Below, in pieces: positions 1-11,943 of a stretch of 64,000 nt of DNA. The position numbers were made by a program, and so were the translations under genes. The notes under the pieces were generated by a model. That model had not been told where the DNA came from and did no database searches. It was given only the letters and a program-made list of their open reading frames with translations. This DNA comes from Omphalotus guepiniiformis (Eukaryota > Basidiomycota > Agaricomycetes > Agaricales > Omphalotaceae), in assembly GCA_028554645.1 (NCBI GenBank), contig JAQOOI010000051.1:248001-312000 (forward strand), read 5' to 3'. Within the stretch, counting starts at the first letter, position 1. Every line of letters begins with the position of its first letter.

Positions 1-1892
1 TCTCCTCTCCGTGCGCCGGAAAATAGACCTGGATCAGGCACAATGAATAGTTTTTTCACTGGCTTGACTCCAAGCCTTTGGATGGTCATGTTCGCCTTCT
101 CCCAAGCTCAGGCGGGTGGTGGCGTCATCGGATCGTTGGCAGGAAGATCATTGTATGGGTTATGTTCCTCAGGCAGGACTAAAAATGGATTAAAAATGTG
201 TTAGAAACGCGCTCAGCAACGGATGGCGGCGGAAATTGTACCTCCCATGCCTTTACCATATCAATTCTTTACAATGGCTCGTTTCTCCGCATTACAGTGA
301 GGCTTAGAGTGCCCTGATTGATTTCCCAACTCAGCTTGACTTTCCGTGGCCATGCTGGACAGCGAGAGTAACGGAGAAGGTATTCTCCCCTTGCCTAATG
401 TGTACGAGGACTCATAGGTGCGAGGATAACGGCCGTTCTCAAATGGACTGATCCCACTGACACATTTCATGGCAGTAATGTGTATGGCTGCAAACTTAGC
501 CTCAGAGCCAGCCTGGCCAGTGGCAATTGGAGGGTAAGGGGGTTGGGCTGGTTTAAGGACAATCTCGGAGGGACAGGCTGAATGAGTTTGATGGCCTTCA
601 ACACAATCTGACGGCTAAATTGGGTGTACGGTTGAACAAAATACATAGGAAGGCCAGCGCAGTGTTGCGCTGAAAACGCATACACACCTGAAATGCCTCA
701 AATTAAACGGTTTCTACTGTGAATATGATGGGAATAAAGGGGTAGACTATGTCCCATAGTGCTAGCTAAAACATAGAACAAGAATAGTTAAAGGCTCAAA
801 GTGAAAGGACTACAATGTACAAGTATGCATCAAGACCTTATGGCTGATATGCCTCTAGACCTTCGATGAAGTAACTACCTGCTGCAAGACTGTACAGTAT
901 GGTCAGATCCACCCTGCCTGGCAAAGAGCCCTTTGTCTGGAAGTTGCTATTCAAGTATCTGTGTAATCCACGGGACTTAGAAAGAAAGAAACTACACACA
1001 CACGGGCATAATAGCCTCATGAGCCTGAATAACGTCGAAAGGACAAAGCTAGAGGTATCGCCGAGCCATCAAAAATGGTTTGTTTGAACTTAGCCGACCT
1101 CCTAAAACCTGCAGATTGATGATATACTGGAGATAACACTTTATGATTGGAAATATATGATCAACAATTCCGTTTCAAGATACCAGATGGTCAAAGCTAT
1201 GAAAATGATCGGTCTTGATGACTGTATAACAACTTGTTAGTAAAGTAATAACAGAATTGGCCTTCGAGCACTGGATATTTGCATATCTACGAGGTGCTAT
1301 GGGGTCTAGATGTAGGAATAGGAGAATATACGGAAGCCCAACGGGATAAATGACTGGAAAATGCCCTCGGCACCCCTATAAGTACACTGTAAAACAGTTA
1401 CAAAGGTGAATAATAACAAAATGCATAGGAGTAGTTCGTTTAGAATGGCTCGAGCACATGATAAGAAGGGTCTAGATGTACCAAAAACCTCACTAAAATA
1501 TAATACTTACACATATATACCCAAGAACTGCACATAATTACCTTCTAGACATGTCTACTTACCCAACTCAGTTATATTGTTTCTGTTTATATCCATTTTA
1601 TACTTGATGTTATCCTCTGTTCCTTTTACTTACTCCACTCAGTTTTCTATCTATTTATGAAATACTTACAAGCAGTAGAGTATATATACTGTCATGTATA
1701 GGGTCGAGCACTCTAGGTTATGGCTGCCTGCCAAATTGGAGAACTTTACGTATCTTCTAGAGTGTTAAACCGCAGAAGGCCTCTTGATTGTGAATGTCAG
1801 GCCCCGGTTCTTCGAACTGGTAGAGGCAGACTATTAGGAATTGTAGTGCTTTAATAGAGTACTAAATATCTCAAGATCTGTTGTGTTTGAAC

Positions 1893-1923
<31 letters not shown>

Positions 1924-2178
1924 GTCTGTCTGTCTGTGTCTGTCTGTCTGTTTCTGTCTGCTTGCTGTTTTCTGGTACTCGTCGATGGGTCTAGACGGTG
2001 ATCTTTCAGTTCAGTTAGTCTTTCCTACAGTCTAGCTCAACTTTAGTCAGTTTTCTGTATGCGGAATCTTTGCCAATGCCAGACTACACTCGCTTTTACA
2101 AGGCAACCTTTGAGTTTAGACAAGTTCCTACATCTTAGAGTGCTCATTTCACTGCTATTAGCAGAAGAGCGACAACGC
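1..2178. other. No supported gene; AT-rich sequence
   Basis: Only short open frames without recognisable motifs are seen here on either strand. The one clear structure is the CTGT microsatellite near 1.9 kb. None of the copia or gypsy repeats found later in the window is recognised in this stretch. It may be host intergenic DNA or old, unrecognisable repeat. Confidence 0.5.
1892..1961. repeat. (CTGT)n microsatellite
   Basis: About 70 bp of CTGT units, interrupted by a few GTGT and TTTC variants, seen directly in the sequence. Confidence 0.9.
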
Positions 2179-2911
2179 CTATGCATCATCCCAGACAAAC
2201 ACTCCCATGCATTTCAAGTGGACGTTGACCACTCTGTTTTGCTCGCCTCTCATGCGTGGCGCAAAGGCGTCAGTGTAGTTGAAAACAGCTTGCCGTGTTA
2301 GCCAGGTGCACTGCAATTCCACGAAATTGTGCTTTAAATCTTGAAGAGAGAATGACATTGTTGTGATATGAGTGAGACAAACTTCCATGGTCTGGTGCAG
2401 TTCTCCTACAAGGGCTCGATCATGGGCATTGGTTGAAACAAGGAAGAACTTTTCTACGTGAGTTTCCGCAAATTCCACTGCAATCCTGATCCCTCTCAAT
2501 CCTCCTTGAAATGATCCCCTCGCCTCGATCCTGTTCCTTCTCGCTTTGTTCAATATCATTTTCTGTCAAATTAGACCACATTACCATGAACAGATAAAAC
2601 TGCCAACAGTCATCTTGAGGCTGCACTGGTACACACGCAAGGTAAGTGTAGAGTGGATTAAATGGTTGCAGCCAGCAGCAAGGGTCATTGAGTCCATAGA
2701 AGGCATCGTCACAGCAATATAGGTTGTGCGTTGAACTGTAGGGAGGCTCTGGAATCTTGCCCATGTTTGGTGAGGTGATGAAATTGCACATCTCAATTAG
2801 AAGGGCACCAACCACGCCGTCGGAGTACGTGAGAGTATAGTCTTTGCGCGGTAGTAGATTGCTGGTAAGGTCGGATGATGTGATATTTTGCTGTTTTGAC
2901 AGTGTCGACAT
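2179..2911 (-). pseudogene. Unrecognised gene relic in two overlapping frames
   Basis: An open frame starts with ATG at 2911 and runs 163 codons. From about 2559 a second minus-strand frame carries the more protein-like sequence down to 2179. The first part is rich in Cys, Trp and Pro; the second has a mixed hydrophobic/charged composition typical of a real protein. I looked for a GT-AG intron that would join the frames (donor near the ATG-GTAATG at about 2586) but no acceptor gives the right phase. A frameshift is therefore more likely than splicing. I do not recognise the family. A protein search with both frames would decide whether this is a broken gene. Confidence 0.25.
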
Positions 2912-3776
2912 GCTTACAGTTTAAACTCGGGATGTGCAGTGAAGTGTATCACATTATATTTCATCAAAAAATACAAGTACCTTGGTTGAAGTGTATTTGA
3001 CTGCAATAATTAAGGACCAACAAGCCTTGTGAGAAGACCTTTGAGATGCTGTGTGTGGTAATAGATGGACAGTTACAACTGTGTACTAGTTGGGTCCCTA
3101 GGCCCAGAAGCTAGGTTCAAGTGTGACTGGATTGATTGTGCAATGGTGTTCTGCCAAATGGTTAGTCATAAAAAATTGAAGCAAAGAGTGTTAACAGTAC
3201 ATTCTAAGTGGCTGTGGTTAAGTTTGTACCTGTAGTGCAGTCAAGTCAGACACTATCACTGTCAAATATCAAAGCAATCACTCCCTCTACTATTAGACCC
3301 AACAGCTGAAGATAACCCGCCAATGTACAGTTCAGTCCGAATTCCATTGAACTTACAAGCCGTTTTCTCGCTTACTCTCCTTCTGGTAGGCATCAACTTT
3401 CAACTATCTGGTGTAATTGTTCGCTGATACTCAAGTGTTCCCAGAAACTTTGAAATCGGAAGTAAGCCCTGCTGAACGGCAAGATAGTCGGGGCCTGAAC
3501 TCTAAGATCACAGCTCGCATGTAATGCCTGCCTTGTATTGTTTGGGCCGCATTTCCAGCGTCAATGTATGTTTTATCATGATAGTTTTGTAGCCAGTAAG
3601 TAAACAGAGTTTGAGCAGGACAAATACAGAGATTTACCTCAACCAGCCTGGCTTTGCCCGGTATCTTTTCCTTTTCTTTCCTCCTTCTTTGCTTTGCTCA
3701 ATAAAACTGAAACTTTCCCCTTCGTTTTCTCAAATTTTAATTGCTTTGTAAGTCATATTAAGTGAACACTTTTTAG
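2912..3776. other. No supported feature
   Basis: No open frame of note and no recognisable repeat. A pyrimidine-rich stretch at about 3660-3735 lies just before the next open frame and could be promoter-like, but nothing more can be said. Confidence 0.4.
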
Positions 3777-4238
3777 TTGCAACAAATGACCCCTAATTTA
3801 CAGTTTGATATGAGTGGCTCAGCAACCACTGACCTCTTCACTACATTTTTGCAGTTTCTGGCAAATACCTCTGCAGGAGCGCCAGGATCAAGCACCAATC
3901 CACCACCACCTGCCACCTCTCACCCAACGGTGCCAGATGTACCCAGTCCCAATCCTTTTTCTGTCTCCAGCTACCCTACCTCTACGCCTAATAACACCAC
4001 CTCTCCTGCTTCATCAACAGCTGCTATGCCTGCTGCTGCTCCAGCTATCCAGCCCTACACATCGGTAGCATGTTCAGCAGCAAACATGATCCCCCAAGGA
4101 CACCCAACTGCAGCTATGGTAGCAGAATCTCAAGACTTGTGGTGCACAATCCCAGAAACAGCGCAAGATTCAACACACCAGCAATTCAACAGCATGCAAG
4201 CCGTTGGGTTTCATCCCTTATCCTCATCCTGCAACTGA
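3777..4238 (+). CDS. Low-complexity Pro/Ser/Thr-rich open frame, doubtful
   Basis: A frame of 153 codons opens near 3777, with a first in-frame ATG a few codons in. The product is dominated by Pro, Ser, Thr and Ala with no domain that I recognise. The following 800 bp (4239-5065) contains interrupted frames in which short protein-like stretches recur, so this may be the 5' part of a decayed gene. Bias of composition alone could also produce such a frame. Confidence 0.2.
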   Translation: MQQMTPNLQFDMSGSATTDLFTTFLQFLANTSAGAPGSSTNPPPPATSHPTVPDVPSPNPFSVSSYPTSTPNNTTSPASSTAAMPAAAPAIQPYTSVACSAANMIPQGHPTAAMVAESQDLWCTIPETAQDSTHQQFNSMQAVGFHPLSSSCN

Positions 4239-5065
4239 GATCGTATGGCCTCATCTGCTCGCACACAGCCTCAAACCTGAACTTTGATTAGAAGGCGTTC
4301 AAGAGGAGTGGCACAAGCACCTCCAGCATTGCCTGTAGTTCGCTCATGCCCTCCAACTCTATCAGATGCATTCTACCAGGAGAACAATGAAACAAAGTGT
4401 CGGCTCTAGGTTCACATCCTTCCGCTAGCTCTAAACAGCGTGAGTGGGAGGTTCTTAAGAATAGGCTAAATTCACTAACAGCTTACACTCAATAGTCAAG
4501 AATACTGTTCCATCATATCCTCAGGACTGAAGTGGAAGACTTTCTTTCCATCTGTGGCCTGAGCCATGACTTCAACCAGTCCTCTGCATCTACTCTTCAA
4601 AGTGTCATGGAGACCGCTCTGAAATAGACACTGCCATCATCTCTGCTCAACTATGGACCCACCCTTGGACAGGCTTCACCACATGTTCAGAGATCGACAG
4701 CCTCACAGCTTTTGCTCAATTTGTATTCCGCAAAGTTCATCCCATTCAAAGTGCCGCCCCTCGTTTGTCTTCTAGTAAAGGGGCAGCTGAAGCATTGCTA
4801 AGGCAAATACAGGTGTGCTCATGGTCTAACAACTATTCTTTGCTTCTCAGCCCCAGCTGTTGGTTTGAAATGTGAGTCCTCACTTTAAGCCCCTTCTCTT
4901 TGGCTCAAGGTGTTGGAATAGAACTTTGGAAGATGAAGATGGGCTCTCATTGTTTGGCCCTGGTGTAGAGATTGAAATCTTGACGCTTGCTTGGAGTCTC
5001 TTAAGGGAGCACCACAGCAAGTATTTTTCCCAGGCTGTTATAGGGGAGGCACCTGTAAGAATCTA
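4239..5065. other. Degenerate stretch, possibly decayed coding sequence
   Basis: Plus-strand frames are broken by several stops and show no recognisable motif. The stretch ends abruptly at 5066, where an inverted copy of copia reverse-transcriptase sequence begins. Confidence 0.3.
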
Positions 5066-5301
5066 TTGTTGTATCTTGCTACCACCAGTTGTCCTGACAT
5101 TGCATACACAGCTAGTGTATTGGCACGGTTCAATTCAAATCCTGGCATGGCACACTGGGTTGCAGTAAAGCATGCATTCAGATATCTGAAGTGGGAACAA
5201 TGGACATGAAGCTTGAACATGGTCCTGATCCCTGCCAGCCAGATCTATTTGTTACATACTGTGATGCAGACTTTGGTGGTAACAGGGACAACTCAAAGTC
5301 C
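5066..5301 (+). repeat. Inverted duplicate of copia RT segment (arm of 626-bp inverted repeat)
   Basis: These 236 bp match the reverse complement of 6633-6868 with no difference that I can see. The match includes private changes absent from the intact copia copies: a two-base insertion in the KGTMD-coding region and an altered codon in the KLEYG-coding region. It ends at AGTCC exactly at an LTR end, in the same context as the target site of the solo LTR at 6243. With the adjacent LTR it forms the left arm (5066-5691) of an inverted repeat whose right arm is 6243-6868. Confidence 0.85.
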
Positions 5302-5691
5302 TGTTAGAATCTAAGACAATGCACTACCAGTGATACACTGATCAGACACAATGAATAGAGTTCAATTACAGTTCACTGAGATCACTAAAGTGTTGTAATA
5401 GTAGCTTAATGCACAAGAATTGCTTTCCAAGTGTCTTAGATTTCTCCAGACATGTAAGGATTTACATATTGTTTGGTCCTGTTGTGTCAGGCCACGCATG
5501 AGGCATGAAAATGAGGGTCCACATTTTTGTGCGCACTCTAAACACCCCAGAATGACCCTACATACATGGTATAACTATCTACAATAGCTATTAAAGTCAT
5601 TACTATGGTATTATATGTACTTGAAGGACTTTCTAAGAATATGTACAGTATTTGTATAGTATCTACAAGTGTTCTAGCACTTCATTCAACA
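5302..5691 (-). repeat. 3' LTR of copia element E0
   Basis: 390 bp, TG...CA ends, followed on the right by the element's polypurine region (CAGCCCCCTG on this strand). It differs at a dozen or so places from the younger LTRs of the family, including the GC-rich core, so it is an older copy. Confidence 0.92.
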
Positions 5692-5814
5692 CAGCCCCCT
5701 GATAGAACACTTGTGTAATAGGTGCTCTATTGATGAAGTGTGTCATCACATATCCCTCAACCTCTTCACTTTCCTCAACTTCTTCACAGCCCCCTGATGA
5801 TGCACTTCTTCAAC

Positions 5815-8209
5815 CTAGGGGTGCTGTATTATGTGCAATCCCATCATCTTCCTCAACTTCTCCACCTTGGGCTTACTGAGAGGCTTGGTGAGCAAATCAG
5901 CTGCATTCTCATCAGTAGGCAGATATTCAGGAGCCATGACCTTGTATTCAACTTGGTCTCTCAGCCAGTAGTAGTGCCAGTCAAGATGCTTCATCCTCCC
6001 ATGATGCTCAGGATTCTTAGCAACCTTGACTGTGGATTGATTGTCCATTAGCAACCTGGCTGGCTGAGGTGTCTGGCATCCCAATTCTTGTAACAGGCTG
6101 TTCATGGCACAAATCTCCTTGCCAGCAGCAACACCTGCCACATATTCTGCCTCTGTAGAGGAGAGTGTTACAAAGGGCTGTAGCTTACTGCTCCAGCTAA
6201 CCACACCTGATCCAAGTTTGACCATATACCCACTAGTGGACTTGTTGAATGAAGTGCTAGAACACTTGTAGATACTATACAAATACTGTACATATCATTA
6301 GAAAGTCCTTCAAGTACATATAATACTATACTAATGACTTTAATACCTATTGTAGATAGTTATACCATGTATGTAGGGTCATTCTGGAGTGTTTAGAGCG
6401 CGCGCGAAAATGTGGACACTCATTTTCACGCCTCATGCACGGCCTGACACAACAGGACCAAGCAATATGTAAATCCTTACATGTCTGGAGAAATCTAAGA
6501 CACTTGGAAAGCAATTCTTGTGCATTAAGCTACTATTACAACACTTTAGTGATCTCAGTGAACTGTAATTGAACTCTATTCATTGTGTCTGATCAGTGTA
6601 TCACTGGTAGTGCATTGTCTTAGATTCTAACAGGACTTTGAGTTGTCCCTGTTACCACCAAAGTCTGCATCACAGTATGTAACAAATAGATCTGGCTGGC
6701 AGGGATCAGGACCATGTTCAAGCTTCATGTCCATTGTTCCCACTTCAGATATCTGAATGCATGCTTTACTGCAACCCAGTGTGCCATGCCAGGATTTGAA
6801 TTGAACCGTGCCAATACACTAGCTGTGTATGCAATGTCAGGACAACTGGTGGTAGCAAGATACAACAAGGAGCCAACAGCACTAATATATGGAATTCTGG
6901 CCATCTCTTCCTTTCCTTCAGCAGTCTTTGGACACTGTGCAGTTGACAGAGCAGCTCCTGGATCCATGGGTGTACCAACAGGTCTACAGTCAGACATTCC
7001 AAACTCATTCAGTTTGTTGACAATATATTGTTTCTGACCCATATACAATTTTCTCTCCTTTCTATTTCTTGTGATTTCTATTCCCAGCAAATATGGTGTA
7101 GGACCCAGGTCACGGAGTTTGAAGTGCTTTGCTAGCTCTGCCACAAAGTGGGCCAAAGATGCGTCTGACTTGGAAGCAAGAATGATGTCATCCACAAAGA
7201 CAGGTACAAAAACCTTAATGTCATCTTTCTGATAGATATATAGGTTTGGATCAGATTGGGTGCAACTAAAGCCCATTGATTGTAACACTCCTGCAAGCTT
7301 CTCATCCCAAAGTCTGGGTGACTGCTTTAACCCATACAGGGACTTGTTCAGCCTGCAGACAAATCTAGGACCACGCTCCTTAAACCCTTCTGGCTGTGTC
7401 ATGAAGATCTCTGTATCAATGTCACTATTGATGAATGCATGAGAGATATTCACAGAGCGCAAATGCAAGTCCTCAATGGCAGCCAGAGCAAGAATAGTGC
7501 GGATTGTAGTCTGTCTCATAGTAGATGAGAATGTCTCTAGATAGTCAAAGCCAGGTCTTTGGCTGAATCCTTTGGCAACAAGTCTAGCCTTGAACCTTTC
7601 AATGGATCCATCAGCCTTGTGCTTTACCTTGAATACCCATTTAGATCCAATTGCTCTCTTATCTGGTGGAAGTTCCACAACATCCCAAGTGCCATTGGTG
7701 AGGTGTGCATTCATCTCCTCCATCATGGCCTCCTGCCATTGTCTGGCATTAGGTCCTTCCATAGCCTGCTTGAATGTCAATGGCTCTGGACCATTGTCAG
7801 TCATGATGTGGGCTTCCTCCATATTACCATCATCATCTGGCACATCTGCATCCTTGTTTTGCTTGGGAGCAGGGAGGTTCACTTTCCACCATTCACCAGG
7901 AGCCTGTCTCTTCCGCTCAGACCTACGGAAAGCAATTGGTCTATTATCTACAAGGACATCCTCAGGTGGTTCAATCTGTTCCTCCTCTTCAGAACTATCA
8001 TTGTCATCAGCAGGGTTCATTATTCTGCTCAGGGCCAGTATTGTCTTGTTCTGTAGAGGACTCAGGTTCAGGTAATGCAGGATCATCTGACTCAGAGTCA
8101 GAGTCAGAATGAAAATTATCTTCAAGAGGAACATAGGAAGCATTTGGTGGTGTATTAGTTGAAGGTTTGGAAGGTGGTTGTGAAGATCCAACTTTATAAG
8201 TGTACCTCT
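5815..8209 (-). pseudogene. Copia RT/RNase H relic of E0
   Basis: Corresponds to about residue 715 to the C-terminus of the intact copia polyprotein of E1: acidic linker, RT with an FVDD box, RNase H. It is broken by a one-base insertion near 8026 in the acidic linker, by the two-base insertion near 6744 that shifts frame after the FRYLK motif, and by the solo LTR at 6243-6632. The protease and integrase region is deleted. It cannot encode a working polyprotein. Confidence 0.9.
6243..6632 (+). repeat. Solo copia LTR, TSD GGACT
   Basis: 390-bp LTR inserted in the E0 coding sequence. GGACT occurs at 6238-6242 and again at 6633-6637, a perfect 5-bp target duplication, so a full element inserted here and was reduced to one LTR by LTR-LTR recombination (the usual route, inferred). 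With the coding sequence to its right it forms the right arm of the large inverted repeat. Confidence 0.93.
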
Positions 8210-8599
8210 TGTTAGAATCTAAGACAATGCACTACCAGTGATACACTGATCAGACACAATGAATAGAGTTCAATTACAGTTCACTGAGATCACTAAAGCA
8301 TTGTAATAGTAGCTTAATGCACAAGAATTGCTTTCCAAGTGTCTTAGATTTCTCCAGACATGTAAGGATTTACATATTGTTTGGTCCTGTTGTGTCAGGC
8401 CGCGCATGAGGCGTGAAAATGAGTGTCCACATTTTCGCGCGCGCTCTAAACACTCCAGAATGACCCTACATACATGGTATAACTATCTACAATAGGTATT
8501 AAAGTCATTAGTATAGTATTATATGTATTTGAAGGACTTTCTAATGATATGTACAGTATTTGTATAGTATCTACAAGTGTTCTAGCACTTCATTCAACA
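8210..8599 (-). repeat. Copia LTR at the truncated end of E0
   Basis: 390 bp. The left boundary abuts E0 coding sequence exactly at an LTR end. The right boundary abuts a piece of the TRIM LTR at 8600. No matching 5-bp duplication flanks it (CCTCT versus AATGG). It may be the element's own 5' LTR after deletion, or a later insertion that lost its partner flank. Confidence 0.88.
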
Positions 8600-8641
8600 A
8601 ATGGTGGGGTTAGCACCAGGTCTTCCATTGCTCATCCAACA
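8600..8641 (-). repeat. Fragment of TRIM LTR
   Basis: 42 bp matching the first bases of the TRIM LTR in inverted orientation (compare 13252-13293), ending at the terminal CCAACA. It is cut by the copia LTR on its left. This is the third TRIM-derived locus in the window. Confidence 0.8.
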
Positions 8642-8738
8642 TAATGCTCCTCTGATACTCAAGCTGGACCTCAACTGTTGTCCCTCATCTATCTGAGAAA
8701 CCATCTGTGTTTTATTATTCTGGCTTGCCCTCTGCTCC

Positions 8739-9458
8739 ATGTTTGGTCAGCTAATCCAGCATCACCGAATAAAAGGCTGCCAGGGGCCCAGAGCCCTATC
8801 CAGAAGTTCTGGGATAACAACTTGTCTTGTGCCAAGATTTCAACTTTTGAGCCCAGTCATCCTCTGGATCAGAGTTCAGCCCAAAACGGAACATAGCATC
8901 CTTGTCACATCCAAGATCACTGACATTGAGATTTGTGAAGGTTCAAAGCTTTTTGCACCCAAAATTTTGCCTTCAGAAGAAACTCCCACTGTTTCCATGC
9001 GGAAACTTACCCCTACCCTGGGGCTTGGCATATCTACAACTTCTAATACATGTGCAGAAGGCACAGGGGGATTCTTCCTTGCTGAAGGTGGTGATAGTAA
9101 GAAGTTGCTCTGGAGAAATCTAAGTTGAACTCTATTCATTGTGTCTGATCAGTGTACCGGTAGTACATTGTCTTAGATTCTAAGAACACAGACAATTGGG
9201 TCATAGGTCATGTCAACTATGCCTCTTCTATCAAGTATGAAGGACTCAATGGAATGGGTCATTCTTCCCCATGATGACACTGCTGGTGTTTTCTCCATCA
9301 CAGGAGATTCTGGGTCTGTTGTTGATGGGATGAATCAGATTGGTGGTATCATGACTGGTGGTACAGGCATGTATACTGGCATAAACTTTCTGATGGAATC
9401 CACTCACCCCTACCTCACATCTTTCCTACCAACTTCCTTTACTAGTTTGTTTTACTAG
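8739..9458 (+). pseudogene. Serine-protease-like (trypsin fold) pseudogene
   Basis: Translated fragments show, in order, a VILWI-type segment, an ITDIEI segment, the pre-catalytic EGTGGFFLAEGGDSKKLL motif and, after a break, ITGDSGSVV with a downstream GGIMTGGTG, which looks like the nucleophile-serine region of chymotrypsin-fold proteases. I recall this arrangement from a large agaricomycete family of uncharacterised proteins. The segment that should carry the catalytic His is replaced by a fragment of copia LTR (9108-9183), and the serine-motif part is in another frame, so the gene is dead. Family assignment is from memory of motifs. Confidence 0.6.
9108..9183 (+). repeat. Copia LTR fragment, internally deleted
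   Basis: Joins about 16 bp of the LTR middle (TCTGGAGAAATCTAAG) directly to the last 60 bp of the LTR; the final CA is lost. It lies in the protease-like relic. Confidence 0.75.
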
Positions 9459-10616
9459 CTAGTCACGAATTACCCAATTACTCACAGTCAATTGTATTTT
9501 TACTCAAAGTGAACTTTGTACAATAATCCTATAATACTAATAGTATTGTACAGTCACATTTATACAAAATCTATCATACTTGAAGGAGAACAGATCTTGA
9601 CTTAGTGTGTTTTGATGAATTTTCAGAGCTTCATCTGCAGGAGGGCCCAATTGTATCAGCTGGAGGGCAATCAGGCTCTGGTGTTTCAAGCCCTTGTGAT
9701 CCCACAGAAGGCTGAATTTGAATAGGGCATGTGCCTTTCCCTCTTCTTTGTGCAGCCTTTTAAGAAGCCTGCTGTTTCTTTGTTCGCAGACTGGAGCTCC
9801 AGCTAGTGAATATGGAGAACTGGCTAGGGGTCCACTGTTCTTATTGAAACTCAGCCAGCAGCCTCAATGTATCTTCTTTAATATCATCTATCATTCCAGA
9901 CATGAAACTTGGGCACACAAAAACATCAAGAGAAGAGAAAAATTGTAAGTGAGCTTTTTAACTACAAGAAGGTGCATTGTTAATGCTGGTCATGCCTCAA
10001 TAGCTCTGTCTCAAGCACAATGCCCTCATCAAAGCTGCACACATGTTTGATTTTAGACCAATCTCATATCAACTTGCTTGTCAAAGTTTTGCTCCTCAAG
10101 ATGTTCATTCCACTGGTTTTCATTTGAATCAGTTTCTATGAGCCAGTATCCAGGTGTGGGATAATTCACCTCTCTCTACCTCAATTTGAGTGAGAGACTT
10201 GTGTATCTAGATAGGGTTTGGATTTAGGCCAAGTGAATCTACAAATTGTCGCTTAAAATCTGCACTTTGGTGGATCTTGCAAGCATGTAGAAGTAAGTGC
10301 AGAACTGTTTTCTCTCTTGGAGTTGCTATTAGTCTGTGAAGCTCACCAGCATTAGATGAGGTGGTGAAAAGGAAATCTTGGGAGAAATTTCAAGTAGATA
10401 GATGGGCGCTCTGACATTGCTAGAGATGAGTTGTGAGTTTTCTTTTACTTCTGGAATCATCCAGGCTTTAATACTCAGAACATGAAGTGGCACTGCTGGA
10501 TGTACTAACATAGTGTAGATGGCTTCTGTGAACAAACCATTCAATCTATACTTGTGTGTATGGCCCTTGTTACTGACATACACAAGCCCACTCCATATAA
10601 CCCTAGTATCATCACT
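9459..10616. other. No supported gene
   Basis: Contains a minus-strand open frame (about 10329-10616) with no recognised motif and a short plus-strand frame near 9.7-9.95 kb; neither has support. The stretch ends at the start of a truncated copia LTR. Confidence 0.4.
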
Positions 10617-10765
10617 TGTTGAATGAAGTGCTAGAACACTTGTACATACTATACGGATACTGTACATTAGAAAGTTCCTCAAGTACATAGAATACCATCT
10701 TTAATTATTGTAGATAGTTATACCATGTTTAGAGCATGCATGGAAATGTGGACGCTCATTCTCAC
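10617..10765 (+). repeat. Truncated copia LTR (first 149 bp)
   Basis: Starts with TGTTGAATGAAGTGC and follows the LTR with several small deletions until the GC-rich core, then ends. More diverged than the LTRs of E1-E3. Confidence 0.85.
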
Positions 10766-11943
10766 AGATGGTATGTAATCTCAAGTCTGAATGGTTGTCT
10801 GAGATAGGGGACTCTTTCAAGTTTTACAAACTCCTCTTCAGCTGTCTGGCAGAGGCATTATATGGTGCCCAGACACTGGGTTAGAAGAAAGTGAAAGGCA
10901 TAACTGGTAATATACATGAGATGAGAAGCACATGTAATGATTGAGACATTCAAATGGGAAAACCAATTTTACCTTTCTAGGACATGATCTTGTCCACTGC
11001 TGTAAACGTTGAGCACAGTGAAGTGGAGTGTCAGTCAGTGATGAACCGTCTATGAAACAGCAGCCAGGGCCCAGTACCTGTTGGAAAGTCACAGTGGACT
11101 ACCGCAGACAGGTAAGCTACATGAGCAGGCCATGACAACTCACCAGTAGCTAGTTGTTACTTGGACAGAGAAGGCAGTAGAGGTTGAACTTGAGTAAGTA
11201 TTGACTTGTTGTCCTGTCTGGATGGCCCACTAGTCCATGCTCATGTATCTAAAGTATTGTATGATTAAGAAGACCTTGTATCTAAAATACTGTCCAATAG
11301 CTATAATTCCTCTTGGGAATTTAGTGTAATCATACTTGCATAGTAATGCAATGTCAGACTACTGTATGGTACTGAGTGGTGCACTCTGTGATTTTCTCTA
11401 ACAGAGTGAGTCTCTTGTGGGCTGGGGGGTGAGATCATACAGTCTCTAGAGGTTTTTGTTGGATGCTTGTTCTAGTAATTGGCTGTTGTTTACAACACAG
11501 TTGACCTGTGCAGCTTCGTTCCAGCTAGCCTTCTTGTGACCACCCTGGGACTGGAATATCATGCACCTTCATTCTTGGGCATGTTTGGAAAAGCAGGTGT
11601 ATGGAGACTCAACCTAAGTCAATCATCAGGATTGTACATACAGAAGGATATGAGAGTAGCACACTGCTATTATTTTTGTTGGAAGGCAACAACAGCCTCA
11701 ATATAGCCAGGAATAAAAACCTCTCAGAAATCAGAGAGGCTAGTCTTGTAATTGCTGGCTTGATCTGTGACACTACAGTTAGCATTGTAATTGCTGGCTC
11801 AATCTCTGTCTGACCCGAGAGTGGAAGAATATGAGAAGATAGAGCTGTTAAAAATTCAGCAGAAAAGCTGAAGATGACAAAGAGGGAGGAGGAGCAGACT
11901 GAATCTTTTGTCATTCTAGAAAGATCTCTCAAGATATCATCAG
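10766..11943. other. No supported gene
   Basis: Short frames only. A tandem-like phrase (ATTGTAATTGCTGGCT with following sequence) occurs twice near 11745-11800. No known repeat recognised. Confidence 0.4.

Larger units (their letters stand above)
5302..8599 (-). mobile_element. E0: internally deleted Ty1/copia element
   Basis: Minus-strand copia copy with an LTR at each end (5302-5691 and 8210-8599). Only the last part of the polyprotein lies between them; everything upstream of the linker before RT is missing, and the remaining coding sequence abuts the 8210 LTR exactly. A solo LTR in the opposite orientation (6243-6632) is inserted in it. The outer flanks AGTCC and AATGG are not a target duplication, so at least one flank was replaced after insertion; on the left this is the inverted duplicate at 5066-5301. 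Confidence 0.8.

Noticed and set aside
1892..1961. CRISPR-like array
   Set aside because: Uniform 4-bp units without spacers; a plain microsatellite, and the DNA is eukaryotic.
2179..2911. Two-exon gene with an intron near 2510-2590
   Set aside because: No donor/acceptor pair joins the two frames in phase; kept only as a possible relic.
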